64,000 bases of DNA from Shewanella colwelliana ATCC 39565 (lineage in GTDB: Bacteria > Pseudomonadota > Gammaproteobacteria > Enterobacterales > Shewanellaceae): NCBI RefSeq assembly GCF_000518705.1, contig NZ_KI912479.1, positions 282,686 to 346,685 on the forward strand, written 5' to 3'. Shown here one piece after another: positions 17,526 through 27,159 of this stretch. Both the position numbers and the translations under genes were made by a program. The notes under the pieces are model-generated. The model saw only the letters and a program-made list of their open reading frames with translations, was not told the origin of the DNA and did not search any database. Within the stretch, counting starts at the first letter, position 1, and every line of letters begins with the position of its first letter.

Positions 17526-20500
17526 TGTACGCAGAGCTCCATTGTATCTCAAACTATAGCTTTTTACGGGGGGCATCTCATCCCCATGAGCTGGTGGAGC
17601 AGGCAGCTTTGCTTGGTTATCAAGCCGTGGCATTGACCGATGAATGCTCATTAGCTGGCAGTGTAAAAGCCCATGAGGCGGCAAAAGCGTGTGGCGTCAA
17701 ATTGATCCATGGGGCTGAGTTTCACCTATCTGAAGGGATCTTTGTATTACTCGCCACTAATCGTCAGGCGTATGCGGAGATAAGTCTGCTGATCACTTTA
17801 GGGCGTCGGCGGGCCGATAAAGGTGAGTATCATCTCACCTTGATGGATATTCTGGACAGCCAGCAGCAAAGCTTGCTGTTGTGGCAACCCTTTACGCTGG
17901 CGCAAGGGGATTTAGCCGAGCAAGTTCAAATGTATTCGGCAGAATCTCAATTACAGGCTTATGAACAAGCGCTGCTGACGATTGCTCAGCAACTGAAACA
18001 TACCTTCAGCCATCGCTTGTATCTGTTGATGGAACGCCATTTAGTCCCTGGGGAATCGCTAAATCTGAATCTATGGCAAGCACTGGCAACGAGCCAAGGG
18101 CTCGACTGCGTTGCGGCTACAGGCGCACGTATGCATTGTGGTTCACGCCAGCGGCTATTGGATATATTAACCTGTATTGCCCACGGTACCCATGTTGATA
18201 ATGCTGGAGAGCTATTGAGTGCCAACCGTGAGGCATCACTTACACCGCTTGAGTATCTTAATAAGCGCTACCCCAAGGCATGGCTCGCTGCCACGATCCA
18301 GGTGGCGAATCGCTGCCAATTTTCCCTAGATGAGCTCAAGTATGAGTACCCCGCAGAGGTAGTACCTCAGGAGATGAGTGCGAGTGACTACTTGGCTCAA
18401 GAGGTGGAGAAGGGCGCTAAACGTCGTTATCCCAATGGCGTTCCGAGTGAGGTTGAACAGCAATATCAAAAAGAGTTAATGCTGATACAAGCGATGAGCT
18501 ATGAATATTTTTTCTTAACCATCTACGACATTGTCTGTTTTGCTAAAGCGCAACGAATTTTGCACCAAGGACGCGGCTCCGCGGCAAATTCGGTAGTCTG
18601 CTACTGCTTAGGGATCACCGAAGTCGACCCGACCAAAGTGAACATGCTGTTTGAGCGTTTTATCTCTAAAGAACGTAATGAGCCACCCGATATCGATGTC
18701 GATTTTGAGCATGAGCGACGAGAAGAGGTGATTCAATATATCTACCGTAAGTATGGACGCGAGCGCACGGCATTAGCGGCGGCAGTGATCAGTTACCGTT
18801 TTAAGAGTGCAATGAGTGATGTGGGTAAAGCGCTGGGGCTAGACAGTCAGCAGATTGAGGGGATGGTGAAAGGTATTGACCGCCGTGATCCTGATAATCA
18901 CTGGATGAGTCAGTTAGCAGAGAAAGGTTTGGTGCCGCAAGAGGGGCATGGGCGTTACTTATTGCCTTTAGTTGAGCAACTGATGGGGTTCCCTCGTCAT
19001 CTGTCCCAACATGTGGGAGGCTTTATCATCTCAGCTGGTCCGTTAGAGCAGTTGGTGCCGATTGAGAATGCTGCCATGCCTGAGCGGACGGTGATCCAGT
19101 GGGATAAAGATGATTTAGAGAGCTTAGGCTTATTAAAGGTGGATATTTTAGCCCTAGGAATGTTAACAGCGATTCGCAAAACCTTTGAGTTACTAAGCTG
19201 TGATGATCAACCATTTTCGATGAATGATGTGGTTTGGGAGCAGAACGAGGTTTACCAGATGCTACAGCGGGGTGACAGCATTGGCGTGTTTCAAGTGGAA
19301 TCTCGGGCACAGACGGCTATGTTGCCGCGATTAAAACCACGCTGTTATTACGATCTGGTGGTGCAGATAGCCATTGTGCGCCCCGGACCTATTCAAGGCG
19401 ACATGGTACATCCTTACTTGCGTCGCCGTGACGGACGCGAAGCGGTGAGCTATCCGAGTCCTGATGTGGAAGCTGTTTTATCTCGTACTATGGGAGTGCC
19501 TATTTTTCAAGAGCAAGTGATTCAACTGGCGATGGTGGCTGCAGGTTTTAGTGGGGGGGAGGCGGATCAATTGCGCCGAGCCATGGCCAGTTGGAAGCGT
19601 TCTGGCCAGTTACAACAATTTGAAGATAAACTAGTGAAAGGGATGGCGCAGCGGGGCTATAGCGAAACCTTCGCTGCCCAAATATACCGCCAAATAAAGG
19701 GCTTTGGTGAATATGGTTTCCCTGAGTCTCATTCTGCCAGCTTTGCGCTACTGGCCTATACCTCGGCTTTTTTAAAATATCATTACCCAGCGGCATTCTG
19801 CTGTGGCTTACTCAATAGCCAACCTATGGGGTTCTATAGCCCATCACAATTGATCCAAGATGTACAACGTCATGGCGTGATAGTGTTGCCTGTGTGCGTC
19901 AACCATAGTCAATGGGATTGCCAACTGGTGCAGCTCTCCACCGAGGTGTCCTGCTATGGGATACGTTTGGGTTTTAGAATGGTAAAAGGGCTTAAGCGTG
20001 CCGAGATAACAGAGCTGGTTAACGCGCGTCCAGATAACGGCTTTACCAGCATAGATGCGCTTTATAGACTGCAAGTTTCTCAGCGCTGTTTAACTTTGTT
20101 AGCGAGTGCCGATGCGATGGCGATGATGGCGGGGCATAGATATCAGGCTCGTTGGCAGCTATCGGCGTACCAACCGAGCTTACCGCTCTTTGATGACCTG
20201 CTTCAACAAACCGTGGTACAGCTTGCCGCGCCAACGGAGATGGCATCATTACTCAGCGATCAGAAGCACCTGGGCCTGAGCTTAGGGCGTCATGGTATGG
20301 CGCTACTTAGAGAGCAAGGACTGTTAGGAGGTTGTCTCACAGCAAAACAATTACTTAATTGCCGTCATGGTCAAGTCGTAAAAGTGGCTGGATTAGTTGT
20401 TGGCCGTCAGCGTCCAGGTACGGCTTCGGGCGTTACCTTTGTGACGTTAGAAGATGAAACTGGCAATATCAATGTCATCATATGGCATGCCACTGCGAAG

Positions 20501-20653
20501 GCGCAGCGTCAGCCTTTTTTGACATCAAAAATTTTAAAGGTAACGGGAGTTTTTGAAACTAACTCTGGGGTATGTCATGTGATTGCCGGTAGGCTAGATG
20601 ATATATCTGAAGAGATGAATTATTTAGAGGTTAAAGGTCGACATTTCAGATAG
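17525..20653 (+). CDS. dnaE2: Error-prone DNA polymerase DnaE2 (ImuC)
   Basis: DnaE2 is the SOS-induced C-family polymerase that extends past lesions with ImuA and ImuB. At 1042 residues it is shorter than DnaE1, as usual. The N-terminal PHP domain is clear (ELHCISNYSFLRGASHPHEL; ALTDECSLAGSVKAHEA). The polymerase palm holds HQGRGSAANSVVCYCLG near residue 347 and the catalytic aspartates in PPDIDVDFEHERREEV near residue 387. A C-terminal OB fold follows (KVAGLVVGRQRPGTASGVTF, then TLEDETGNINVIIW). Its ATG overlaps the imuB stop by one base. No proofreading subunit or clamp gene is adjacent. Confidence 0.97.
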   Translation: MYAELHCISNYSFLRGASHPHELVEQAALLGYQAVALTDECSLAGSVKAHEAAKACGVKLIHGAEFHLSEGIFVLLATNRQAYAEISLLITLGRRRADKGEYHLTLMDILDSQQQSLLLWQPFTLAQGDLAEQVQMYSAESQLQAYEQALLTIAQQLKHTFSHRLYLLMERHLVPGESLNLNLWQALATSQGLDCVAATGARMHCGSRQRLLDILTCIAHGTHVDNAGELLSANREASLTPLEYLNKRYPKAWLAATIQVANRCQFSLDELKYEYPAEVVPQEMSASDYLAQEVEKGAKRRYPNGVPSEVEQQYQKELMLIQAMSYEYFFLTIYDIVCFAKAQRILHQGRGSAANSVVCYCLGITEVDPTKVNMLFERFISKERNEPPDIDVDFEHERREEVIQYIYRKYGRERTALAAAVISYRFKSAMSDVGKALGLDSQQIEGMVKGIDRRDPDNHWMSQLAEKGLVPQEGHGRYLLPLVEQLMGFPRHLSQHVGGFIISAGPLEQLVPIENAAMPERTVIQWDKDDLESLGLLKVDILALGMLTAIRKTFELLSCDDQPFSMNDVVWEQNEVYQMLQRGDSIGVFQVESRAQTAMLPRLKPRCYYDLVVQIAIVRPGPIQGDMVHPYLRRRDGREAVSYPSPDVEAVLSRTMGVPIFQEQVIQLAMVAAGFSGGEADQLRRAMASWKRSGQLQQFEDKLVKGMAQRGYSETFAAQIYRQIKGFGEYGFPESHSASFALLAYTSAFLKYHYPAAFCCGLLNSQPMGFYSPSQLIQDVQRHGVIVLPVCVNHSQWDCQLVQLSTEVSCYGIRLGFRMVKGLKRAEITELVNARPDNGFTSIDALYRLQVSQRCLTLLASADAMAMMAGHRYQARWQLSAYQPSLPLFDDLLQQTVVQLAAPTEMASLLSDQKHLGLSLGRHGMALLREQGLLGGCLTAKQLLNCRHGQVVKVAGLVVGRQRPGTASGVTFVTLEDETGNINVIIWHATAKAQRQPFLTSKILKVTGVFETNSGVCHVIAGRLDDISEEMNYLEVKGRHFR

Positions 20654-20711
20654 AAGGCGAATAAGTTATACTCGTGTTCTTTATCTTAATGCTTAGGTTT
20701 TACTTGGTTTA

Positions 20712-21254
20712 ATGCAGATCATTTTACTTACCCATGAACGAGAACTCAGCCGAGTAACCAATACTGGCAAGCTTGCGTTAGTGCATTTCCCACAATACTG
20801 TCGTAAGGTGATCTGGTCACGGGTCCAGCCTGATAAACCATTGCAATTAGCGTGTGAAACTGGAACGGCCATTTTACTTTTTCCTGCCTCTGAGGTGGCT
20901 GAAAAACCAGTGAATGGTTTTGATGATGAGATATCAGTGAAACAACAGAGTGGCAATAAATCTGTGCACCACTATGAGAGGTTAACGGATATTGATAGCC
21001 TTGCCCATAAGTCGATTGTTATCTTAGACGCTACATGGCAAGAGGCGCGTAAAATGATGCGCCAAAGCCCTTATCTGCAACAGGCGAGTAAACTAAGTCT
21101 GAGCACGACAGCACGGTCTCAATACCAGCTAAGGCGCAATCAGCTCGAAGGGGGATTGTGCACCTTAGAGTGTATTGCCTTACTGTTTTCCCATGCGGGA
21201 ATGAGTGCAGAGGCTAAACGGTTACAGCAAGCGTTTGCTTTGCATAACGGATAG
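20712..21254 (+). CDS. DTW-domain tRNA-uridine aminocarboxypropyltransferase-like protein
   Basis: DTW-domain enzymes (TapT in E. coli, formerly YfiP) transfer the aminocarboxypropyl group of SAM to uridine 47 of certain tRNAs, giving acp3U. The naming motif is seen in VILDATWQEARKMMRQSP, together with the N-terminal family pattern HERELSRVTNTGKLA and a late LEGGLCTLECIALL. The protein has 180 residues, shorter than E. coli TapT, and lacks its N-terminal cysteine cluster. Other DTW proteins of this size exist. It starts 59 bases after dnaE2 on the same strand but has no visible tie to the SOS cassette. Confidence 0.83.
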   Translation: MQIILLTHERELSRVTNTGKLALVHFPQYCRKVIWSRVQPDKPLQLACETGTAILLFPASEVAEKPVNGFDDEISVKQQSGNKSVHHYERLTDIDSLAHKSIVILDATWQEARKMMRQSPYLQQASKLSLSTTARSQYQLRRNQLEGGLCTLECIALLFSHAGMSAEAKRLQQAFALHNG

Positions 21255-21298
21255 TTACCTTTAAGGGACGATAGATAATTAACCAGAACTCGGGATAA

Positions 21299-21994
21299 TT
21301 AGATCACTGTGAGGTAAATGCATAGAAAGTGGCTTAAGGCACCACCCAGTACAAATAAGTGCCAGATGGCGTGATTATATGGGATACGTTTTACCACATA
21401 GAAGATCACTCCAACACTATAAAACAGACCGCCTATCAGCAGGAGACTGAATCCGAGTGGGCTCATAGCCGCGATCAAGTCGTTCATAACGAACACACAC
21501 AGCCAACCCATCACTAGATAAAGAATAACGCTGAATACTTTGAAACGGTGAATAAACAGGGTCTTGAAAAGTACGCCACCAATGGCGATGATCCAGATCG
21601 CAGACAGAATCCAGTTTGTTTGACTGTTATTGAGTTCAATGAGCATGAGGGGCGTATAAGTACCTGCAATCAGCAGGTAGATAGCGCAGTGATCAGCGAT
21701 TTTAAGCTTATGCTTTAAACCTACATCACTGACACTGTGATAGAGCGTCGAGCAGGAAAACAGGAGAATAATACTGCTACAATAAAGGATAACACCGAAT
21801 AACTGTACAGGCGTAAGGGTATCAACACCTTTAATGATCGAAAAGATAAGCGCTATAATCCCCGCAATAATCCCAAGTCCATGGCTAATCGCATTGGCAA
21901 ATTCCTCTCTACTGCTATAAGCAGGTTTTGCCTTAGATATTGACTTTTCGCTATTTATTACGATGGACTGGCTCTGCATAGTATCTTTGCTCAT
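21299..21994 (-). CDS. Hemolysin III/PAQR-like membrane protein (TrhA family)
   Basis: This is a seven-helix inner-membrane protein of about 232 residues. Family marks are an early Glu/Asn/His cluster (EEFANAISHGLGIIAG), SCSTLYHS, ADHCAIYLLIAGTYTP and the C-terminal HAIWHLFVLGGALSHF; the His and Asp residues form the predicted metal site of the CREST/PAQR superfamily. Despite the name, the family is linked to membrane homeostasis rather than true haemolysis. The start is uncertain: the frame opens at a TTG (22009), and ATGs at 21994 and 21979 are both possible. The end nearly abuts the DTW gene, convergently. Confidence 0.88.
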   Translation of the reverse strand: MSKDTMQSQSIVINSEKSISKAKPAYSSREEFANAISHGLGIIAGIIALIFSIIKGVDTLTPVQLFGVILYCSSIILLFSCSTLYHSVSDVGLKHKLKIADHCAIYLLIAGTYTPLMLIELNNSQTNWILSAIWIIAIGGVLFKTLFIHRFKVFSVILYLVMGWLCVFVMNDLIAAMSPLGFSLLLIGGLFYSVGVIFYVVKRIPYNHAIWHLFVLGGALSHFLCIYLTVI

Positions 21995-22249
21995 CTGGTT
22001 TGACCACAAAGTAGGAGTTTAACAGTTACAGCTTGCTAAATCTATATCCTGGCGTACACGTGTAAGCCTAGTTTTTGCCTAGTCAAAAAGATCTGGTGAC
22101 CAGCCCACTATTACTAACTTAGTATGACTGATTTTGGCTGTTGATACTGCTCTTATCTTGCTGTTCAGTGGGGCCGTTGAACTTTTTTGTTTGTCTGCTT
22201 TCAAATTAGTCACGTTAAAAGGTGTTAGGCGTATCTAAGGAAAGATACA

Positions 22250-23236
22250 TTGCGAGCAGACGCTAAGTTAAGTATTAAGAGACAAGGCTTGTTTCATCAA
22301 GCAGCAAATCGAGCATTCACGGCTACTCGAACCACTGTCGATGACAAGCATCTGATAAAATTCGACGCTGATCTCCGCTTTAAGCTTGAGATGGCAGTGC
22401 GCCAACATGGGAGCAGGCTAAACTCTCTACTTATTCCATGTGCTGGGGCATTGTTCGTTCACCTAGTTTTTCTACTGCTGATGCAACTTAGCTGGCAATC
22501 TCAAACGGATCCACTCCTTGCGCCGCAAAGCGCTAAGCCTGTTCCAATTAAGGCGTATATGTTTAGCCAGGCACATTTACAACAATTTGACGAAACTCGC
22601 CAATCAGAGAGCAACACTCTGGATAGTAAGGTGCTAAGCATTGATGTGCCTCAAGTGCGTATTAATACGCCAACGCCAGCAATGCGTGACACAGGGGGGC
22701 TACGCTCCCCAAGCATCGACGATGTCGCAGATGTCGCAGATGTGGTCACCACCGAGTCCAGTGTCGCTATTCATCCATCACAGGAAACAGATAATAATGC
22801 GGCAAACAGACCTTCGGTCCCTGAAGCTGAATCACTGAAGGGATCAATGCCTAGTATGAGCATTAATCAGATGACAGGGAGCTACCTAAATCGACAGCGT
22901 CAGAACGCTCTAGAACAGCTCATCGCTAAGCAAGCCAATCGTTATACTCAACCGCGATCATTGAGCGTTATGGATAGCGATATGGTAGAGCTGGTTTTGC
23001 CTCAAGTTGATGAGTTCAGCAATGCGCTGAGTTTAGATAGCCGAGTGGACCCCAATCGAATTGTGAAACATGGCGATACTTGTTATCGCATCGTATCGGT
23101 AGCGACGCAGATTAACCCCTATGCAGAGAATATAGGTTACCCGTTTAAATGTGGTGGCGATAACGTTAAGCAAGCATTGAAAAAAGCACTGGATGAAAGG
23201 TTAACTAAGATGGGGGTGAGTCAAAAAAGCCGCTAA
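22250..23236 (+). CDS. Unrecognised single-pass membrane protein with a periplasmic C-terminal region
   Basis: I do not recognise this family. The 328-residue protein begins with about 60 basic residues, then one strong membrane helix near residues 62-82 (SLLIPCAGALFVHLVFLLLM). A low-complexity linker follows (VADVADVVTTESS, PSQETDNNAANRPS), then a short conserved-looking C-terminal domain with two cysteines (HGDTCYRIV and YPFKCGGD) that could form a disulphide. The topology recalls TonB/TolA-like or secretion-accessory proteins. The start is TTG at 22250, with AAGGAAAG 7 bases upstream and no better ATG. It is alone, between the hemolysin III gene and the thiamine operon. Confidence 0.7.
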   Translation: MRADAKLSIKRQGLFHQAANRAFTATRTTVDDKHLIKFDADLRFKLEMAVRQHGSRLNSLLIPCAGALFVHLVFLLLMQLSWQSQTDPLLAPQSAKPVPIKAYMFSQAHLQQFDETRQSESNTLDSKVLSIDVPQVRINTPTPAMRDTGGLRSPSIDDVADVADVVTTESSVAIHPSQETDNNAANRPSVPEAESLKGSMPSMSINQMTGSYLNRQRQNALEQLIAKQANRYTQPRSLSVMDSDMVELVLPQVDEFSNALSLDSRVDPNRIVKHGDTCYRIVSVATQINPYAENIGYPFKCGGDNVKQALKKALDERLTKMGVSQKSR

Positions 23237-23413
23237 CACCCATCTCAATATTTGATTGGAAATCTTTAATTATCCGTTTATATGTACAGATTATTATTTT
23301 AGCTATTGTTTTTAAATGGCATATTTCTGATTTATTCCTATGATTTTTTTTGATTTCACCCTTGGTATTTAGTGCTTGTTTCGCTCGTAGGCTTGGGCTT
23401 ATACTGGCTGCCT

Positions 23414-23495
23414 CTTGTCGGAGTGCCAATTGGCTGAGACCGTTTATTCGGGATCCGTTGAACCTGATCAGGTTAGTCCCTGCGAAGGAAACAAG
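23414..23495 (+). ncRNA. TPP riboswitch (THI element)
   Basis: The conserved core segments are present: CGGAGTGCC near 23419, GGCTGAGA near 23432, GGATCCGTTGAACCTGATCA at 23451-23470 and the closing TGCGAAGGAA near 23481. The P1 helix is formed by CTTGT (23414-23418) and ACAAG (23491-23495). It sits about 155 bases before the thiC start, so thiamine pyrophosphate should repress the operon. The expression platform between 23496 and 23650 shows no obvious strong terminator, which points to control of translation, or to a structure I cannot fold by eye. No gene is seen from 23237 to 23413. Confidence 0.95.
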
Positions 23496-23650
23496 CATAA
23501 TCTTCATCTTTTTCTGTTCACTCTTTGCGAGCAAAAAAGGTGTCGTTGAGGCTAAATTTTACCACTGTTAAGTGGGATAAATCGCCTGCGCTATCAACTC
23601 TCATCTCTCCAGACAAGCAACTTCATTCTACTAAGAAAGTGAGATTGCTT

Positions 23651-25603
23651 ATGTCAAATCGTCGTGAAACCCGAGCGCAAGCTCAACAATTTATTGATAA
23701 TCTTAAACCGTTACAACACCCTAATTCAGACAAGATCTACCTTGTAGGCAGTCGTCCCGATCTGCGTGTCGGCATGCGTCAAATTCGCCAAGCTGATACC
23801 TTGATTGGTGGGGAGGATAATGCCCCAATTTTCGAGCCTAATCTGCCGTTAAACGTTTACGACTGTGCGGGTCCTTACTCAGACCCTACTGCGGATATTA
23901 ATGTTCGTTTGGGCCTACCGAAACTGCGTGAGCCATGGATTATTGAGCGTCAAGATGTTGAACTACTAGCCAACGTGAGTTCAGGTTTTACCCAGCAACG
24001 CCTTGCTGACGAGGGCCTTGATCATCTGCGTTTTGATTCTTTACTTGCGCCGCGCCGCGCCAAAGCGGGCAAAACCGTGACGCAATTGCATTATGCCCGT
24101 CAGGGGATCATTACCCCGGAGATGGAGTATGTCGCCATTCGAGAGAACATGGCGCGCAGTGAGGTGAGCGACGAGATTTTGCAGCGCAAAGCCCCAGGCG
24201 AGAGCTTTGGCGCGGCAATTGGACCGGCGATCACAGCAGAGTTTGTGCGTGAAGAGGTCGCCCGTGGACGAGCCATTATTCCGTTAAATATCAATCATCC
24301 TGAAGCTGAACCTATGATCATTGGGCGAAACTTCTTGGTGAAGGTGAACGCCAATATTGGTAATTCTGCGGTGACTTCATCCATCGAAGAGGAAGTTGAG
24401 AAGCTGGTATGGTCGACACGTTGGGGCGCAGATACCGTGATGGATCTATCAACGGGTCGATATATTCATGAAACGCGAGAGTGGATCATTCGTAATTCAC
24501 CAGTGCCTATTGGCACAGTGCCCATTTATCAGGCACTGGAGAAGGTTAACGGCGTGGCTGAAGCATTAACCTGGGAGGTGTTTAGAGACACCTTGATTGA
24601 ACAGGCAGAGCAAGGGGTGGACTATTTTACCATTCATGCAGGTGTGCTACTCCGTTACGTACCTATGACGGCAAAACGTTTAACCGGCATGGTGTCTCGC
24701 GGTGGTTCCATCATGGCCAAATGGTGTTTATCTCACCATAAAGAAAACTTCCTGTATGAGCATTTTGAAGAGATTTGCCAATTATGTGCGGCATATGATG
24801 TGTCACTCTCTTTGGGGGATGGTATGCGCCCAGGTTCCATTGCTGATGCTAACGATGAAGCGCAATTTGCAGAGCTTGAGACATTAGGCGAGTTGGTTAA
24901 GGTTGCATGGAAATATGATGTGCAAACCATCATCGAAGGGCCAGGTCATATTCCGATGAACCTTATCAAAGAGAATATGGACAAACAGCTTGAGCTTTGT
25001 GACGAAGCGCCATTTTACACGTTGGGCCCACAAACCACTGATATTGCGCCTGGTTATGATCATTTCACCTCTGGCATTGGCGCTGCGATGATTGCTTGGT
25101 ATGGCTGTGCGATGCTCTGTTATGTCACCCCTAAAGAGCACTTAGGCTTGCCAAACAAAGAGGACGTTAAGCAAGGGTTAATTACTTATAAAATTGCCGC
25201 TCATGCTGGCGATGTGGCCAAGGGGCACCCTAGTGCACAAATGCGCGATAATGCCCTGTCAAAAGCGCGTTTTGAGTTTCGCTGGGAAGATCAATACAAC
25301 TTGGGATTGGATCCTGATACCGCTCGGGCTTATCACGATGAGTCCTTGCCGCAAGAATCTGCCAAAGTGGCCCATTTCTGCTCTATGTGTGGCCCTAAAT
25401 TTTGCTCAATGAAGATCACCCAAGAAGTACGCGAATATGCAGCGGCTCAGGCCATTGAAGTAAAAGCAGCACAGGCATTTCCTAGCAGCGCTAATGAAGA
25501 GATTGATGCTGGTATGGCCAAGATGTCGACGCAATTTAAAAATGCTGGTGCCGCACTCTACCATAGCCCTAAGCCAGCAACGCTAGAAAGCTGCGAGGAG
25601 TAA
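23651..25603 (+). CDS. thiC: Phosphomethylpyrimidine synthase ThiC
   Basis: ThiC converts aminoimidazole ribotide into hydroxymethylpyrimidine phosphate by an unusual radical SAM reaction. The C-terminal CSMCGPKFCSM motif supplies the CX2CX4C cysteines of the iron-sulphur cluster. The central region (MDLSTGRYIHETREWIIRNS, VDYFTIHAGVLLRYV, EGPGHIPMN) is typical. The frame opens at 23525, but the ATG at 23651 (MSNRRETRAQAQQFIDNL) aligns with the family N-terminus and gives 650 residues. Two bases separate its stop from the thiDE start. Confidence 0.98.
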   Translation: MSNRRETRAQAQQFIDNLKPLQHPNSDKIYLVGSRPDLRVGMRQIRQADTLIGGEDNAPIFEPNLPLNVYDCAGPYSDPTADINVRLGLPKLREPWIIERQDVELLANVSSGFTQQRLADEGLDHLRFDSLLAPRRAKAGKTVTQLHYARQGIITPEMEYVAIRENMARSEVSDEILQRKAPGESFGAAIGPAITAEFVREEVARGRAIIPLNINHPEAEPMIIGRNFLVKVNANIGNSAVTSSIEEEVEKLVWSTRWGADTVMDLSTGRYIHETREWIIRNSPVPIGTVPIYQALEKVNGVAEALTWEVFRDTLIEQAEQGVDYFTIHAGVLLRYVPMTAKRLTGMVSRGGSIMAKWCLSHHKENFLYEHFEEICQLCAAYDVSLSLGDGMRPGSIADANDEAQFAELETLGELVKVAWKYDVQTIIEGPGHIPMNLIKENMDKQLELCDEAPFYTLGPQTTDIAPGYDHFTSGIGAAMIAWYGCAMLCYVTPKEHLGLPNKEDVKQGLITYKIAAHAGDVAKGHPSAQMRDNALSKARFEFRWEDQYNLGLDPDTARAYHDESLPQESAKVAHFCSMCGPKFCSMKITQEVREYAAAQAIEVKAAQAFPSSANEEIDAGMAKMSTQFKNAGAALYHSPKPATLESCEE

Positions 25604-25605
25604 AG

Positions 25606-27159
25606 ATGGATAGCGTTATCAGTAAGTCCATTGTTTGGACTATCGCTGGCTCCGACAGTGGTGGTGGTGCTGGAATTCAAGCCGATCTTGCTACCATTAA
25701 CGACTTAGGTTGTCACGGCTGCACTGTGATCACTGCGTTGACGGTACAAAATTCTGTTGCGGTTGAGCAGGTAGAGCCCGTCAGCGTTGACTTAATGCTG
25801 CAGCAACTTAATTGCTTGCTTAAGGATTTACCGCCTAATGCGATCAAGGTGGGCTTGCTCTGCAATCAAGCACAGATCAATGCGCTAGCCAATTGGTTAG
25901 CCATCATTTTAACTGACTATCAAACGCGTCATGGGGTGAGTATTGCAGTGGTTGTTGACCCTGTAATGGTGGCAAGTTGTGGCGATGCACTGGCTAATGG
26001 GTTAGATTTTTCGCCATTAACCGGGCTGATAACCTTGTTTACGCCCAATAGCGCCGAACTGTCAGTACTCATGAGGAAGCCGCTCAACACGCTTAGCGAA
26101 GTCAGCCTCGCGGCGACAACATTGGCCAGCACCTTAGGGTGTAACATTCTTGCTAAAGGGGGGGATAAAGGCGGCTTATGGCACAAAGATAGCGCAAAGG
26201 ATCTTTATGTTTGCGCTGAGGTGGATAGGGTATCAGCACGACACCAACATCGACAATTTATGCTCAGCAGCCAGCGTGTCGACAGCCGTAATAATCATGG
26301 TAGTGGCTGCTCGCTCTCATCTGCCATCGCCGCAGCTATGGCAAAGGGCTATGTATTACATGATGCCGTGGTGATTGCTAAGGCCTATGTAACTGCAGGG
26401 ATCCGTGATGGTTATCAGCTAGGAGATGGCCCCGGCCCATTGGCGAGAACCGGTTGGCCGAAGAGTCTTGAAATGTTTCCTTCGATTGCTTCATTCGATG
26501 ATGGCCCCAGCTTACAAGCAGCAAGTGCCTTTAAAAAGCTAGACACATCGATTGGGGTTTACCCCGTAGTGAGCTCAATTGCAGTGTTGGAATCACTATT
26601 AAAGGCAGGTGCAAAAACGATACAACTTAGGGTTAAATCAGTTGATGATCCGCTCCTTGAGCAAAAAATCCAGCAAGCAATAAGTTTAGGGGAGACCTAT
26701 CAAGCGCAAGTCTTTATAAATGACCATTGGCAACTCGCAATAACTCATGGCGCATCGGGTATTCATTTGGGACAAGAAGATCTCTACCACGCTGATTTAG
26801 CTGTGATATTACAGTCGGGTATCGCGCTCGGTGTGTCGAGTCATGGCTATTTTGAGCTGCTACTTGCCGCGCAGATCAAGCCATCCTATATCGCAGTCGG
26901 CCATATCTTTGCGACCACAACAAAGGAGATGCCCTCATTACCACAAGGGCTAGACAGGCTGAGGCACTACGCGGAACTGCTGGAGAACCATTTTCCAAGT
27001 GTTGCCATAGGAGGCATAGATATTAATAACCTGGCTGCCGTCAAAGCCACTGGTGTTAACAATGTGGCAGTAGTGCGAGCGGTGAGCAATGCACTATCGC
27101 CAGCTGACGCTTACCGTACTTTAAGCCAAGGCTGGGAGGCAATAAATGTCACTGAATGA
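25606..27159 (+). CDS. thiDE: Bifunctional HMP-P kinase / thiamine phosphate synthase (ThiD-ThiE fusion)
   Basis: Residues 1 to about 270 are ThiD, which phosphorylates HMP and HMP-P (WTIAGSDSGGGAGIQADL at the N-terminus, VVVDPVMVASCG, NNHGSGCSLSSAIAAAMAKG). Residues from about 310 are ThiE, which joins HMP-PP and thiazole phosphate (AKTIQLRVKS, VFINDHWQLA, GASGIHLGQEDL, VAIGGID). The fusion keeps both activities in one 517-residue chain, replacing the separate thiD and thiE of E. coli. A strong GAGGAG precedes the ATG. The end overlaps thiF by 14 bases. Confidence 0.96.
   Translation: MDSVISKSIVWTIAGSDSGGGAGIQADLATINDLGCHGCTVITALTVQNSVAVEQVEPVSVDLMLQQLNCLLKDLPPNAIKVGLLCNQAQINALANWLAIILTDYQTRHGVSIAVVVDPVMVASCGDALANGLDFSPLTGLITLFTPNSAELSVLMRKPLNTLSEVSLAATTLASTLGCNILAKGGDKGGLWHKDSAKDLYVCAEVDRVSARHQHRQFMLSSQRVDSRNNHGSGCSLSSAIAAAMAKGYVLHDAVVIAKAYVTAGIRDGYQLGDGPGPLARTGWPKSLEMFPSIASFDDGPSLQAASAFKKLDTSIGVYPVVSSIAVLESLLKAGAKTIQLRVKSVDDPLLEQKIQQAISLGETYQAQVFINDHWQLAITHGASGIHLGQEDLYHADLAVILQSGIALGVSSHGYFELLLAAQIKPSYIAVGHIFATTTKEMPSLPQGLDRLRHYAELLENHFPSVAIGGIDINNLAAVKATGVNNVAVVRAVSNALSPADAYRTLSQGWEAINVTE

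Noticed and set aside
23205..23534. A 109-codon minus-strand frame across the TPP riboswitch
   Set aside because: The conserved aptamer on the plus strand explains the sequence, and the peptide has no features of a real protein.
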